Positions 24,679-34,953 of a stretch of DNA of 64,000 bases are shown here, one piece after another. The notes under the pieces were generated by a model. That model ran no database searches, was not told where the DNA came from, and saw only the letters and a program-made list of their open reading frames with translations. Source of the stretch: Rhododendron vialii (taxonomy: Eukaryota; Streptophyta; Magnoliopsida; Ericales; Ericaceae); the NCBI RefSeq assembly GCF_030253575.1, contig NC_080565.1:2418501-2482500 (forward strand), in the 5' to 3' direction. Numbering within the stretch: position 1 is the stretch's first letter; each line of letters begins with the position of its first letter. Position numbers and translations under genes: made by a program.

Positions 24679-25020
24679 GTAAAGTCCCTGTCTCCCCCTC
24701 TCCGGCGTTAATTCGAATGATTTCTCATTGATTTTTAGAGATGATTTTGGCGTTTTGAACAAAGATTTGAGTTTTTCCCCCTTTCTAGAAAAGTTGAATA
24801 AGGCAAGTTATAAGCATAGGACGAAGATTTTTCATGATCCTGTGCAATTTAGAAAGCCATAAGAACATCTATGAGGTAGAATTTTGTTTGAAATAAAAAT
24901 ATTCATCCCCTCGAAACCTCACTTTTACTACACTTAACTTGAGGCTAAGAGATCATGGATGAGGATATCAAGAAGACATGGAAATTCTACTATGAGAAAC
25001 TGTTAAAAGAAAAACATTTA
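24679..25020. other. AT-rich stretch, nothing recognised
   Basis: Possible intron or 3' flank of the hypothetical exon that ends at 24678. A short echo of its AAGTTGAATAAGG motif appears near 24791. No coding exon with acceptable splice sites was found. Confidence 0.3.
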
Positions 25021-25360
25021 GGCTCCGTTTGATAACAGTGATAAATAGATGAGATTCATAAGGAGATGAGATTGATGATGAGTATGTTTGTTTAAGATGA
25101 AATTAGGTGATGAGATTATTAATATCATGTTTGTTTGAGATGAGATTAGATGATGAAATTGAATTGATAGGAGAAATTAGTAATGAGAAGGAATTAGTAA
25201 TGAGAAGGGGTTGGGATTGAATTACGAATACCAAGTCCCAAGGGGTATTGTTAATACCCCTATGGAGCTCACTGCTCATCCCAACGGAATAATAATCCGG
25301 TTATCAAACAGGAGTTTGGGAAGCCTTTGGGATTGGTAGTCCAATCCTAAGAACGGGGCC
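25021..25360. mobile_element. Tourist-like MITE candidate with TTA target duplication
   Basis: The element begins GGCTCCGTTTGATAAC and ends GAACGGGGCC, flanked by TTA on both sides (25018-25020 and 25361-25363), as in PIF/Harbinger-derived MITEs. An internal CCGGTTATCAAACAGGAG at 25297-25314 also complements the left end, so the true right end may be nested or the tail may be an addition. The body repeats GATGAGATT-type motifs, and there is no coding capacity. Confidence 0.55.
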
Positions 25361-26206
25361 TTAGATAACTTATGACTATGAGAGAACTGTGCTAGTCTTC
25401 AAATAAGAGAACCCTTGTTCTAGTGTAGGATGCGGATGTTTTAGGTGGAAAGTGTACTGAAGAGAATAAAATTCAGATAAGGCATTAGAACTAGATTGTA
25501 TACCTATGGAGGTGTGAAAATTTTAAGGTGACGCCAGGTGATGTGGTTAACAAAATTGTTTAATAAGATTATACTTATGATTAGGATCTAGAACAAGGCC
25601 TAATGATTTTTTTTTCTATATGTGAAATATAGAAAGAAAGAAAAATCCATAGTTGCAAGATCGATATAGGTATTAAGTTAATCTATCATACAGTTGTGGG
25701 AGACTGTGGCCTATTAGGCACCTACTTTTGGACTTTAAGACCAATTTTCCGTAATTACTAATTATTAGTTAAGCACCTCCCCTGTAGTTTCTAGAATCTC
25801 ATCTTTGCCCTTCGGTTTCCGTTTAGAATTCACTTATTAACCGTTATGTTTAATGTGCCTCTATATATATAGTCGTTTGATTTGAAAAACCAGCACCTCG
25901 ACCACATTCTGACTCGTAACTCTAAAAATAGTGTTTTGCAAACTCATTTCGACTGGACATTTCATGCGCGAAAATCCTACTTATGAATCATCTTTGATAT
26001 AGGAACCTATTCGATCATTGTACTGCAAACAAGAAGAAGCCATATTTAGAAGAGTTGTAATATGTGTTTCCACAACTCTAAATTCGTCAAGTCTCCTTGA
26101 CATTCCAACTCGATTCCCTAACAAAAATAGCATTCATTTTCCAGCTGTAATTTGACCATGATCAACATTACAGGAAAGAACAACGTAGATTTCCCTCATC
26201 GCTGGT

Positions 26207-26214
26207 TATATATA
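26207..26214 (+). promoter_or_regulatory. TATA box of the CML gene
   Basis: TATATATA lies 93-86 bp upstream of the ATG at 26300 and is conserved at the same relative place in the paralogue (35300-35307). Confidence 0.6.
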
Positions 26215-26299
26215 CCTTCATTCGAAATGCGCAACTACAAACAACAACAATTGGTTGCACATTGTTTGCAATTTGTTCGACAAAATACCCATCAACAAA

Positions 26300-26770
26300 A
26301 TGTCTCCTCTCAACACCGATGATTTGCACCGGATTTTCAAAAATCTAGACCAAAACGGCGATGGCTTTTTGAGCCTTACCGAGCTTGAATCGCTTCTCGA
26401 GAGAATCGGGATGCAATCTACGCAGGATGAGTTGGAGTCCGTAGTGGGAAAGACGAACCTTGATCTTCTTGACTTTGTGTCGTTGTACGATGCAATCGTC
26501 AAGCAAAAAATTGGTGGCGAAAGTCAAGATGGCGAGGACGACGATGAGGAACTAGAGAATGATCTTGTTGAGGCTTTCAAGGTTTACGATAAGGACGGGG
26601 ACGGCTTCATTTCGCGCGAGGAGCTTGAGAGAGTTTTGACGCAATTGGGTTTTCTGAACGAGAATGCCAGCCAAAATTGCGAGACCATGATCGACACGTA
26701 CGACATGAATTCCGACGGGGTGCTTGATTTTGAAGAATTCAAGAAGATGATGCTGGTGATCGAGTCTTGA
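26300..26770 (+). CDS. Calmodulin-like protein, CML44 type (intact, intronless)
   Basis: This is a 156-residue EF-hand calcium sensor. Canonical loops are DQNGDGFLSLTE (17-28), DKDGDGFISREE (97-108) and DMNSDGVLDFEE (135-146). The second EF-hand (about 53-64) has lost its acidic ligands, as in other CML43/44-like proteins. An acidic linker (about 74-86, GESQDGEDDDEELE) separates the lobes. The start MSPLNTDDLHRIFK matches the family; an in-frame ATG at 26255 is rejected because it adds an unrelated leader and the TATA box at 26207 favours the downstream start. It is expected to bind Ca2+ and pass it on to unknown targets in the cytosol or nucleus, often stress-induced. Decayed copies lie at 24012-24290 and 35375-35839. 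Confidence 0.9.
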   Translation: MSPLNTDDLHRIFKNLDQNGDGFLSLTELESLLERIGMQSTQDELESVVGKTNLDLLDFVSLYDAIVKQKIGGESQDGEDDDEELENDLVEAFKVYDKDGDGFISREELERVLTQLGFLNENASQNCETMIDTYDMNSDGVLDFEEFKKMMLVIES

Positions 26771-27830
26771 GGCATTTCTTTCGCGAAGCATACAAACCTA
26801 CAGGAAAAGGTTAATCCTTTTTCCGCCCGTATAACACCTAGCCAGTTTTAGAACATTTTGCTTACATGTCAAGGCATAAATGGAATTAGATGAATTTCTG
26901 GCGAGACAAAGTATAGCCGCGTAACAAAAAACCCAATTGTACCTTAGATTGTTTCCTCAAATTCATGGCTGCAAAATCACCAGCTCCGATCGTCGGAGAG
27001 GGAAGGGTACTGAGAGACAATTGTACCTTAGATTGTTTCGCCGTGTCTTGAGTTTTAATCCAGTATGCCCAGCATACTTTCTTTCGTTTTTTATCAACGT
27101 ATATGTTCTCTGATCAAATAAAAGCAGGAATTCGATTAACTTGATATTCTCCATAATTCTTCCAAATGACAACTTCTACGATGTAGACGAATCAGATCAT
27201 CAAAATGATTCCAAAATAAGTTCGAAAATGTCGGAGAACGGCGGAGAACCTTCTTCCAAATACTTCGCACGTTCGATGCGAAGTTAAGCTAATACGGAAC
27301 TCGCGCCTTGGAAACCAGTGGTTGTTATTCTTGTATAGCGTTCCTCCCAAACACGATTCTGGCGCGCAAGGTTTTTTCAGAGTTTTAATCCAGTAGGCCC
27401 AGCTCACTTTTTTCATTTCTTTTTCAACATATATTTTGCCGATCAAATAAGAATAGATATTCGATTGATTTGATATTTTTTCCAGTCATTTTAGTTGACA
27501 ATCTCTACAATTTGGGCGAGACGGATTATCAAAGTAATCCCAAAATAAGCTTGAAAATGTCAGAAAATGGAGGAGAAGTCTTCTTCTTAATACTTCGCAT
27601 ATTGAAGATAAGAAGTTTGGCCAATCTAGACTCGCTCTTTTGAAACACGATTTTCTGGGCATACCGAAGACGCTGCGACTTGCGAGGTTATCCAGATTCC
27701 AAATTCGTGTTTCCGGCGCACGGTTTGTTCAGATTACATAATTTCCCAAGTTCTAATTTAGTATGCCACTTTGTTTCATTTTTTTCCCCCAACATATATG
27801 TTCAACAATCAAATACGAATCAAAAAACCT
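26771..27830. repeat. Segmental duplication, copy B
   Basis: This is the counterpart of the interrupted block at 18830-24290. It holds the uninterrupted GTATGCCCAGCATACTTTC site (about 27059-27077) and two copies of a module of about 335 bp starting near 27050 and 27383. The modules share TTTTAATCCAGTA, GATCAAAT and AAAATGTC. It lacks the roughly 150-bp stretch with the poly-A run present at 19175-19290. The module's origin is unknown and no coding frame is conserved. Confidence 0.7.
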
Positions 27831-29029
27831 TTCGGCACAAATTATTTAACATGGATCATGCACATAAATTTTTGTGAGGCCTATGTCGAGTCCCATATAA
27901 ATGATTCGAACCGTTCATCTTTTTGAAAATATTTTTTTGAGAGCTCTTGTAAAAAAATCAGTTCCAATAGATATCGAAAAGAGTTTTTCAAAAATCGTAG
28001 GGCGAAACAAAACTTTACATTAGTTTTTTTTGGCCCTATGTATCGAACGGGCACAACGCTAGTAATAAAAAATAATTTAATATTTTTTCAGTTCTGTGTT
28101 CGATGCACACGTTAGCATTGGTCTCTCTCTATATCCCCACTTCCCCACCGCTCTCTCTCTCTCTCTCTTAAACAAAAACAAAATAAAAAATGTGGAAATT
28201 AGGATTGAAGCTTTGGAAGCTTTTGAAGGGAAATTACATTTGCTTATAGTATGTACAAAATTCATTCGATGCACGAGAAAAAAAAATAATTTATGGAACA
28301 CGAAGTAAATGTTGGAGCAAAAAGGGGGCATTACTCAAATAAGTGGGAATAAACAACGGTCCAACTCAATTTGGGTAAAAAGAGGCATATCCTGTGGGTT
28401 TGGGTGGAAAGATAGAAGACACGAAAAGCATTCGTGCCCCTTCGAGTCTAATGAAATTGCAACCATATATACAGCGTCCTCATTTTAGTGCAAGTTTGGT
28501 TGTAGCAAGTATGTTTAAATTACAGTATCGGTCCTTGTAGTTCTAGTTACATATTACTACTTTGTTTGCGAAATTTTACTCCTAATTAGAGCTTTTATTT
28601 TTTGTTGTGCAATTGGACTTCCATTATCTTCGATTATTATTTTCAAACACAAAATTAAGCATACGTGCAACTTGAGTGACTAATTTCGTAGAGTATTTTA
28701 GATTTTTCACAGCAATTCTAGTTCAAGGAAAAACAATCAATCAGGCTAGTCATCTCTATATTTTGGTTATACAAAGTTTTGTCCCCTAATTTTAAATGTC
28801 CTTTTGATTTATGGCTGATCACAAACATATACATTGCAATGGAAAAGAGTGTAAGATCGGGGCCTCAGCTAGTGAACGGTGGCACTAATCTTTCAAGATC
28901 AGTCGATTTGTGCGTAAGTTTGCCTGAAAACCTAACTTATCAATAACGGAAATCAAGTATAAGGTGCATTCTCACAGATCCATGACCATACGAACTATAA
29001 TGAAACATTACAAAAACTACAATGTCTAA
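27831..29029. other. Intergenic, AT-rich
   Basis: There is no gene. Around 27885-28050 a half-copy of the foldback MITE family seen at 42790 and 46990 is recognisable (GATTCGAACCGTTCATC, TTTTGAGAGCTCTTGTAAAAAAATC). A short CT microsatellite lies at 28150-28170. Confidence 0.4.
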
Positions 29030-29281
29030 GAGCATCCTTAATGTAATAATCAAAATTAGAAGATTGTTAAAGTTAGCAATGTGTGCTTAAAAAAGTGTTC
29101 ACATTGTAATAATCAAAGTTAGCAATCTACTAACCAATAATCAAATTTGGGCATTTGAATAATTAAAAGTAACAATGTGAGACTACACATTGCTAACTTT
29201 AACAACCCTCTAAATAAATAATCAAAAGCTGACGTAACAAATTTTGATTATTCACTTTTGATTATTACATTGCGGATGCTC
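29030..29281. mobile_element. Tourist-like MITE, 252 bp, with TAA target duplication
   Basis: The terminal inverted repeats are GAGCATCCTTAATGTAATAA on the left and, complemented, GAGCATCCGCAATGTAATAA on the right, continuing ATCAAAA. TAA flanks both ends (29027-29029 and 29282-29284), as for PIF/Harbinger MITEs. It has no coding capacity. It sits about 220 bp upstream of the leader of the LETM1-like gene, within probable promoter DNA. Confidence 0.88.
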
Positions 29282-29559
29282 TAATAGCGTAAATTTCTCC
29301 ATTTGGTTACAATTGCATTCGGATTTTTGAATTGCAAGAGGCAATTCCACGTACCAATTCACCTGGACAATTGTTGATTAGGAAGAGACATAATGAACCT
29401 TTTAAATATACACAATATCCAAACTCTCGATATGAAAGCGCTACGTGAAATTATTCTTTTACCTTCCTCCAAAGCAACCAAGTCTCGTCAACCTATTGTG
29501 ATTTGGGTGCTTGAGCTCGAGGGCAGGTCCTTGGCCGTATGTTGAGGCTTTGGCCTGCG

Positions 29560-29619
29560 TGGGCTGGCAATTGCACTCGGATATGCGCACCTCTTTCTCG
29601 GATCTCTCTGCGCGACCCT

Positions 29620-29655
<36 letters not shown>

Positions 29656-29741
29656 AAAGCACATTCGCAATACACCTTTCTCTCTCTCATCCGTTTCGTT
29701 TCCGGCGATTTTACTGCTCCGAGTTTGTTTCTCGCTCCAAC
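29560..29741 (+). promoter_or_regulatory. Leader exon of the LETM1-like gene with CT repeat
   Basis: The sequence GCGCACCTCTTTCTCGGATC, a (CT)n run at 29625-29654 and CTCCAACT|GTAAGT at 29742 look like a plant 5' UTR ending in a strong donor. The first coding ATG is at 31578, so the leader intron would be about 1.8 kb. The transcription start was not located. Confidence 0.5.
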
Positions 29742-30185
29742 TGTAAGTACTTATCACATGAAACTACCGTTGATGTTTACGTACTTCTTAGAGTAATCGC
29801 GTTGTTTCTGATTTGAAGAATTACGCTGAGCCTGCCTACGTGTTTTCTTGCGTCGGAATTTCTTCTCTGTTGTTGATTTGTATCCTTTTTTTTTTTTTTT
29901 GATCAGATTGTTGATTTGTATCCTCATTTGGTCATTTTGGTTCGCACATGAATTTTTTTATATGCTTATGTATACGGAGTTGTGCAGTTATATGTAAGCG
30001 TGGTGCGGAGATATATTTATGCCCCAGATCCAGATCGTGATCTGTGTGTGTATATACAGTTGCTTCGATTGAAGAAGTTGTGATTCTTGAAATAGGGTTC
30101 AGGCCCAGTCCAGTCACCCTACCATCCCGTCCCACCCAGTTTGGTTTATGTGGACCGGATATGGGCCCGCAAAAGTGATCGGAGC

Positions 30186-30652
30186 CAGTGGCGGATCCAG
30201 GAATTTGATGTAGGAGGGGCACTGACTCATCAAAGTTTTGAACATAAATTTTCAAGCATAGTCTAATGCACACTAATATTCGTCACAACGTATGAAAGTT
30301 TTGCATTGTATAATAGACCATTTTGATTATGCCAATCTATGGCTCATCAACAGCATATACTTAAAATACAATCTAAGAAACCAATATTATTTTGTATGGT
30401 AAGTAAATTCAAGTCCCGAATTTAACAATTAAAGCCTTATCCTTTGATTTATCATCTAGAAATATGGTTTTGGCCTTTGGGGCAGCTTGGATAATTTAGA
30501 ATACTACGAGGAAGCCATATAATTTAGAGTTTATGGTTGAAATTTGTGTAGAACTGTAATTCTATATTGTTATACTAATATGTAGAAGTGTAGGGAGAGG
30601 AAAACCGAGGGGGGTCACGTGCCCCCGTGGCCCTCGACTGGATCTGCCAGTG
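30186..30652. mobile_element. hAT-like non-autonomous element, 467 bp, with 8-bp target duplication
   Basis: ATCGGAGC flanks both ends (30178-30185 and 30653-30660). The imperfect 15-bp inverted ends are CAGTGGCGGATCCAG and, complemented, CACTGGCAGATCCAG. An 8-bp duplication and a CA-start terminus fit the hAT superfamily. No transposase frame is present. The flanks (GGGCCCGCAAAAGTGATCGG, then AGCCGTTTATTTTATAGAGA) resemble the foldback MITE at 42790-43190, so this appears to be an insertion into an older MITE, all inside the LETM1 leader intron. Confidence 0.8.
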
Positions 30653-31577
30653 ATCGGAGCCGTTTATTTTATAGAGATCGCCAAGCACTTTAACCATGTT
30701 AATAATCATGTTAGTTGGATAGCGATCAATGCCTTACGAGAACACATTCATCTTTTGTTTCAAGATTAATGTGTTCCGATAAGGCATTGATTGGAAAATT
30801 TGACAAGCTCACAAAATGAATAGTCCCGGTCATTGTTCTGAGCCCGGGATGGGACCTCAAAAACCAAAATGGACGGGACCGGACGTAGTGGGACTGACTG
30901 TACCTCAACTGGGATACGGAAGAATTTGTGTATTTTCTTGATGTCTGCGGTTCCACCTCCTTTTTCTCGAACGAGTAGGGTAAAGTTTTTGTAGCCTTTC
31001 AAACCTTGAGGACTACCTTATTTTTGGGCGGTTCAAATTTTAGATGAATATAGTTTAAGTTATTTAACATGTGCAAGAAATCTAGTTCTCTTTCTCAATT
31101 AATCCCTGCATAGAATTTTCTTTAGTTCGATTGCATCATTGTTTTTCTGTTTGTTGTGGAATTTCCTTCCAATTAACCATTGGCAAGAGGTGAAATGTTT
31201 AAAAGATTACTATAGTTTTTGTGAGATTATATCATCCATATACTGTCATAGTTTTTTTTTTCTTTTGAAAGGCAAAAAAGATTTTATTAATCAATTGTGT
31301 AGTATTACAAGAGATTATAGCGTGCATAAACTGTCAGAGTTTTTGTTTATCCATATTAGATTCTATTGAAGAGCATCAGGGGGTGGGAAGAAAACCTACA
31401 ACCATAAACTCCAAAAAGAGACATCAATAGTATTCTAGTTTCTTATGGAAGACATTACTGTTTTTTATGTTTTATTGTTTATAGATGACCTTGTTATGGT
31501 TTTGCTGAGTAGCTTAAGTAAGTTGATGCCTGTGAAATGTAGCTGTAGTCAATTTGGGGGAGAGGGGAACTCTAATC

Positions 31578-31999
31578 ATGGCTTCTAGAGCAATTTTAAG
31601 GAAGAGGAGGTTTGTCTCCGATTATTTGAATATTTCTGCCTGCTCAATTCAATGTTTTCAAAGCCTGGGACTTGGGTTATCTAGTCAGCATGCAGATTCT
31701 CATGGTCCAAACTCTGCTGCAAATCATTCTTCTGGAGATATTGACCGCATGAAGAAAGGGGATACGATTTTACCTATAAATGAAGATTTACTGAACTTTT
31801 CGGCATTGGGACTCTTTAGGCGTAAATGCTATGGGGATATGGTATCTGGTTATGTGACTGGGGGGTCACAATTTTGTTCCCCAACAGGGATGAGGTTAAA
31901 GCTACAATCTGTACGTTATGCGTCCACAGCAGCAGCAGGTCAACGTGATGTGGATGCTAAAATTGACAGGTTCGTGATTGTCTAAGTACTTGGATACCC

Positions 32000-32031
<32 letters not shown>

Positions 32032-32508
32032 TTAGTTCTACAAGTTTGATTAAGCTTTTCACTGTGGAGATTATATATGTTGTTAAGAGGGATGACCTTG
32101 GGATATGACGTATCTGATCTTGACCTGGGTTAGTCATCAGCTCCAATTTCTTGCAGTCTTTTGGGACGTCGAAGTGTTATGTCCACGAATATGATTGATC
32201 TATGAACCTTGATTTATTATCAGATTAGCCCAGACTAATCCTGAATCCTGATCTACTATCCAGCTTATATATCCTTTGTATTGAGATTTCATGCGTTGGT
32301 TGTGATGGAAATCTAGGTCTGGTGTTGGTTACTCCTGATGTTTGATATTCGTCTCTTTCCGGAAATGTTAAAATGTGCAATTATATGAGCAGGGATCATG
32401 ATGGCAAAGTAACTCCTGAGAAGGCGGCAGCTGCAGCTATGTACTTGAAGGGTACTTCGGGCAAGGAGGGGGTCCAAGAACTCATTAGCAACCTTTCCAA
32501 AGCCATAG
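31578..32508 (+). pseudogene. LETM1-like mitochondrial protein with central region deleted (ends joined in frame)
   Basis: Exon 31578-31969 encodes MASRAILRKRRFVSDYLNIS, a presequence-like N-terminus of plant LETM1, up to VRYASTAAAGQ. It then runs without any intron into RDVDAKID, which belongs near the C-terminus of full-length LETM1. The donor ACAG|GTTCGT (31970) and acceptor GCAG|GGATCATG (32393) keep frame into RDHDGKVTPEKAAAAAMYLK and ELISNLSKA, the C-terminal EF-hand region, ending at a donor at 32509. Full-length plant LETM1 is over 700 residues and carries a membrane span and ribosome-binding LETM domain for mitochondrial K+/H+ and Ca2+ homeostasis and translation. All of that is missing here. 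If unspliced, the frame stops at 31985. The transcript might still make a short mitochondrial EF-hand protein; its true 3' exon is uncertain (32837 onward is open but unlike LETM1). Confidence 0.72.
32001..32031. repeat. Poly-C tract (31 C)
   Basis: An uninterrupted run of 31 cytosines lies in the intron between the two recognised LETM1-like exons. Long mononucleotide C runs are rare in plants and are also a common place for assembly error. Confidence 0.95.
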
Positions 32509-34953
32509 GTCAGTTATTCATTGAAGTTCTAATTATTTATCTTATGCATCTCTAGTTCCTGGGAAGTAATGGTAGACCAAATCCGTTCTTTGAAAAATGT
32601 ATGGTTTACCAGTTCTCAATCATATATCTCCTAAACATCATTTTTCAAAGGAGAACGGATTTGGCCTCGGATTTCATTCACTATTATGTCAAAAATGACC
32701 AGAGGTATCTTTCATTCTTTATCCTATCCCTTTTTCTTTTCTTTTTCTTTTCTTTTTTTTCCTTTTTTATAGAGGATTCTCTTCTACTTTCCTACTAACT
32801 CTTACTTTATTTGTATTCTGGCACATAAATTCAGGGTTCAAAGAGATTGTAACAGATTATGTTCACCAAGAAATAACGCGAAATTGGATCTTGGTCTGTT
32901 GGAGATTGTACCTTTTAATAGTCATCAAAGATGTTTTCTTGTCTCTCGTTTAAGTCTTAATCTTGAGTGAGTACATGAATAGTATATTTGTCCATGGCCG
33001 CAAACTTTAACAATTTGGCCGTGAACTTGAACTCCATGGCCGCCAACTAGAACCATTTGATGGCGAACTGATAGGAACTGATATTCCACCAGTTTTTGCC
33101 TTGCACTTGTTCTTTATTGTAGAGAATTCACATTGAATTTCTTTCTGCTGCAGTTTATATATAAGATCTGGGTTTTATGACTGGGAAATGTTGCTTTTGT
33201 TTACTGGCCTAGTTTGGAGTTGTGCTTTTGTACATTCTTTTATTTTCTTGGTTATATGAACCGTCAAGCATGCGACATGTCTAAATCATACTAGAAACTT
33301 AGCTTCGCCTTTTTTACCATTTACAAAGCCGTATTATATAACCTTTCACTCCATGTATTTGTACCCGTTTTGAATGAAAGATTTCTGAATAGAACATTGA
33401 GATAGTCATAATTGGTATCGACAGAAAGTTCAGACGACTTTCACCCTTTTTTCGTAGTAGTTGAGTACGTGTTGGCCCAATATTGGTGATCATTTTGATG
33501 AGCCCTAATCTAAAACTGCTTGGGGGAAATTACTATTCTAGCTTGTTTGTTTCCATATTGTAGAGTCCTAACACCGTCTCAGATGGCTGATTACCTAGAG
33601 AGGTCGAGTAATTTGAAGACTTATCGGACAAAAAAAGTTATCCAATTTGTTATGCCACAAACTCTTTTTTGGTTTTTGAACAGCATTGTGCTATGAACTT
33701 AAGATCTTCTATTTCTTGAAAATAGATCCGTTGCTTATGATTTCTTGCAAAACATACCTCTTATGAATTTGAGATTTTGAAACTACTTTCCTTCCCATTA
33801 GATGCTTTAATCTTTCTTTACAGTTGTTGATTCTACTAAATAACTTGGATTCAGTGGCTTCAAGATGTTGTGGAGGTTGCGATTTATGTTGTTCCAACAT
33901 TTTCCATCGGAAAAACCTTGGGTCAGTGGAAGTTTGTTCGATAGACGGCAAAGTCCACTTTGACTCCCTATGTTTTGACTCCCTATGTTTTGGGTCGTGT
34001 GCTGATACACTCTCTATGATTCAAAAGTTTCCAATAATACCCCTATGGTTTGTGAAGTGTGCACATAACACACAATTCCCTCCATTATAACGTCTTGTGT
34101 GACGGATGCGTATCAAAAATCCGATATACCCTCATCTTCTCCCTTTATTCTTCTCGTTCCTTCAATCTAACCAATCCATCTTATGCACTAAAAATTGGAT
34201 CTAAGCCATTGATATTGGAAACTACAAACAATTGTTTGCGATGTTCAAGAGAATGAAGTGAGACTGAGGGGAGTACTTGAATGTCTCAGATACTGTTTTG
34301 TTGCACAATTTCTGAAACAAATTGATCAATGTTCATAGCAGAGCTTCCACGTTCATCAACTGCCTCTTTGGCCAATTCTTTCCAACAAGCAGCATTTCCT
34401 TCTAAGCTCATTCCCTCTTTCTCCCTCCATAACTTCTTTTCTCGAAACATGTAAATACTTGATAGTTATGTTGTGTTTCAGTTTTAGTCTTCTATTCTAC
34501 TTCATTTAGCAGATAACTTAGGGCTTCAATGTGGTGCTTCTCTCTCTCTTTGCACAACGTTAGTTCCTATTGCTGTATCGTCACACAAGCGCACAATTGA
34601 GTTTACAAAGTTTCTTCAACACCATCGTCACATCAGACATAGGAAAACTCTTTCTCGACTCCAATTGGATCTCGTCGAGCACTTGTGGGAACTAGATAGC
34701 CAATCGTGGGGCATAACGATTTTAAATTTCATTGTGATAATTTTGAATACAAGAGTATACATGACTCCTATTTAGATGCCCTATTTTAAATTTAGAAATG
34801 CTCCATCAAGATTATTGGCATGGCACTGCAAATGCAAAACTTGTTGGTTGATGACAATAATTTTTTGCGTATAGCCATGTAAGCTAGAACAGTTTGATTG
34901 TTTGTGGAAAGGATGATGTTGCGCGAATCGAACTTTTATTCGGAATAATGTAA
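32509..34953. other. 3' flank of the LETM1 remnant and intergenic DNA
   Basis: An acceptor-like AATTCAG|GG at about 32836 is followed by an open frame of about 45 codons with no LETM1 similarity. The rest is AT-rich. It includes a small imperfect repeat of GGCCG-AAC-T motifs (32995-33070) and a short TTTTGACTCCCTATG duplication (33960-33988). No other gene was recognised. Confidence 0.4.

Larger units (their letters stand above)
25861..26793 (+). repeat. CML segmental duplication, copy 1
   Basis: The segment from about 25861 to 26793 is homologous to 34954-35934. It includes more than 400 bp of upstream sequence, for example TTTGAAAAACCAGCACCTCG and GAAAATCCTACTTATGAATC in this copy, so promoter and coding region were copied together. 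Confidence 0.85.

Noticed and set aside
26255-26299. Upstream in-frame ATG extending the CML protein by 15 residues
   Set aside because: The extension has no similarity to CML N-termini and lies close to the TATA box; the ATG at 26300 matches the family start.
32837-32955. Possible terminal exon of the LETM1-like gene
   Set aside because: The frame can be spliced but shows no similarity to the LETM1 C-terminus, so I did not include it in the coding model.
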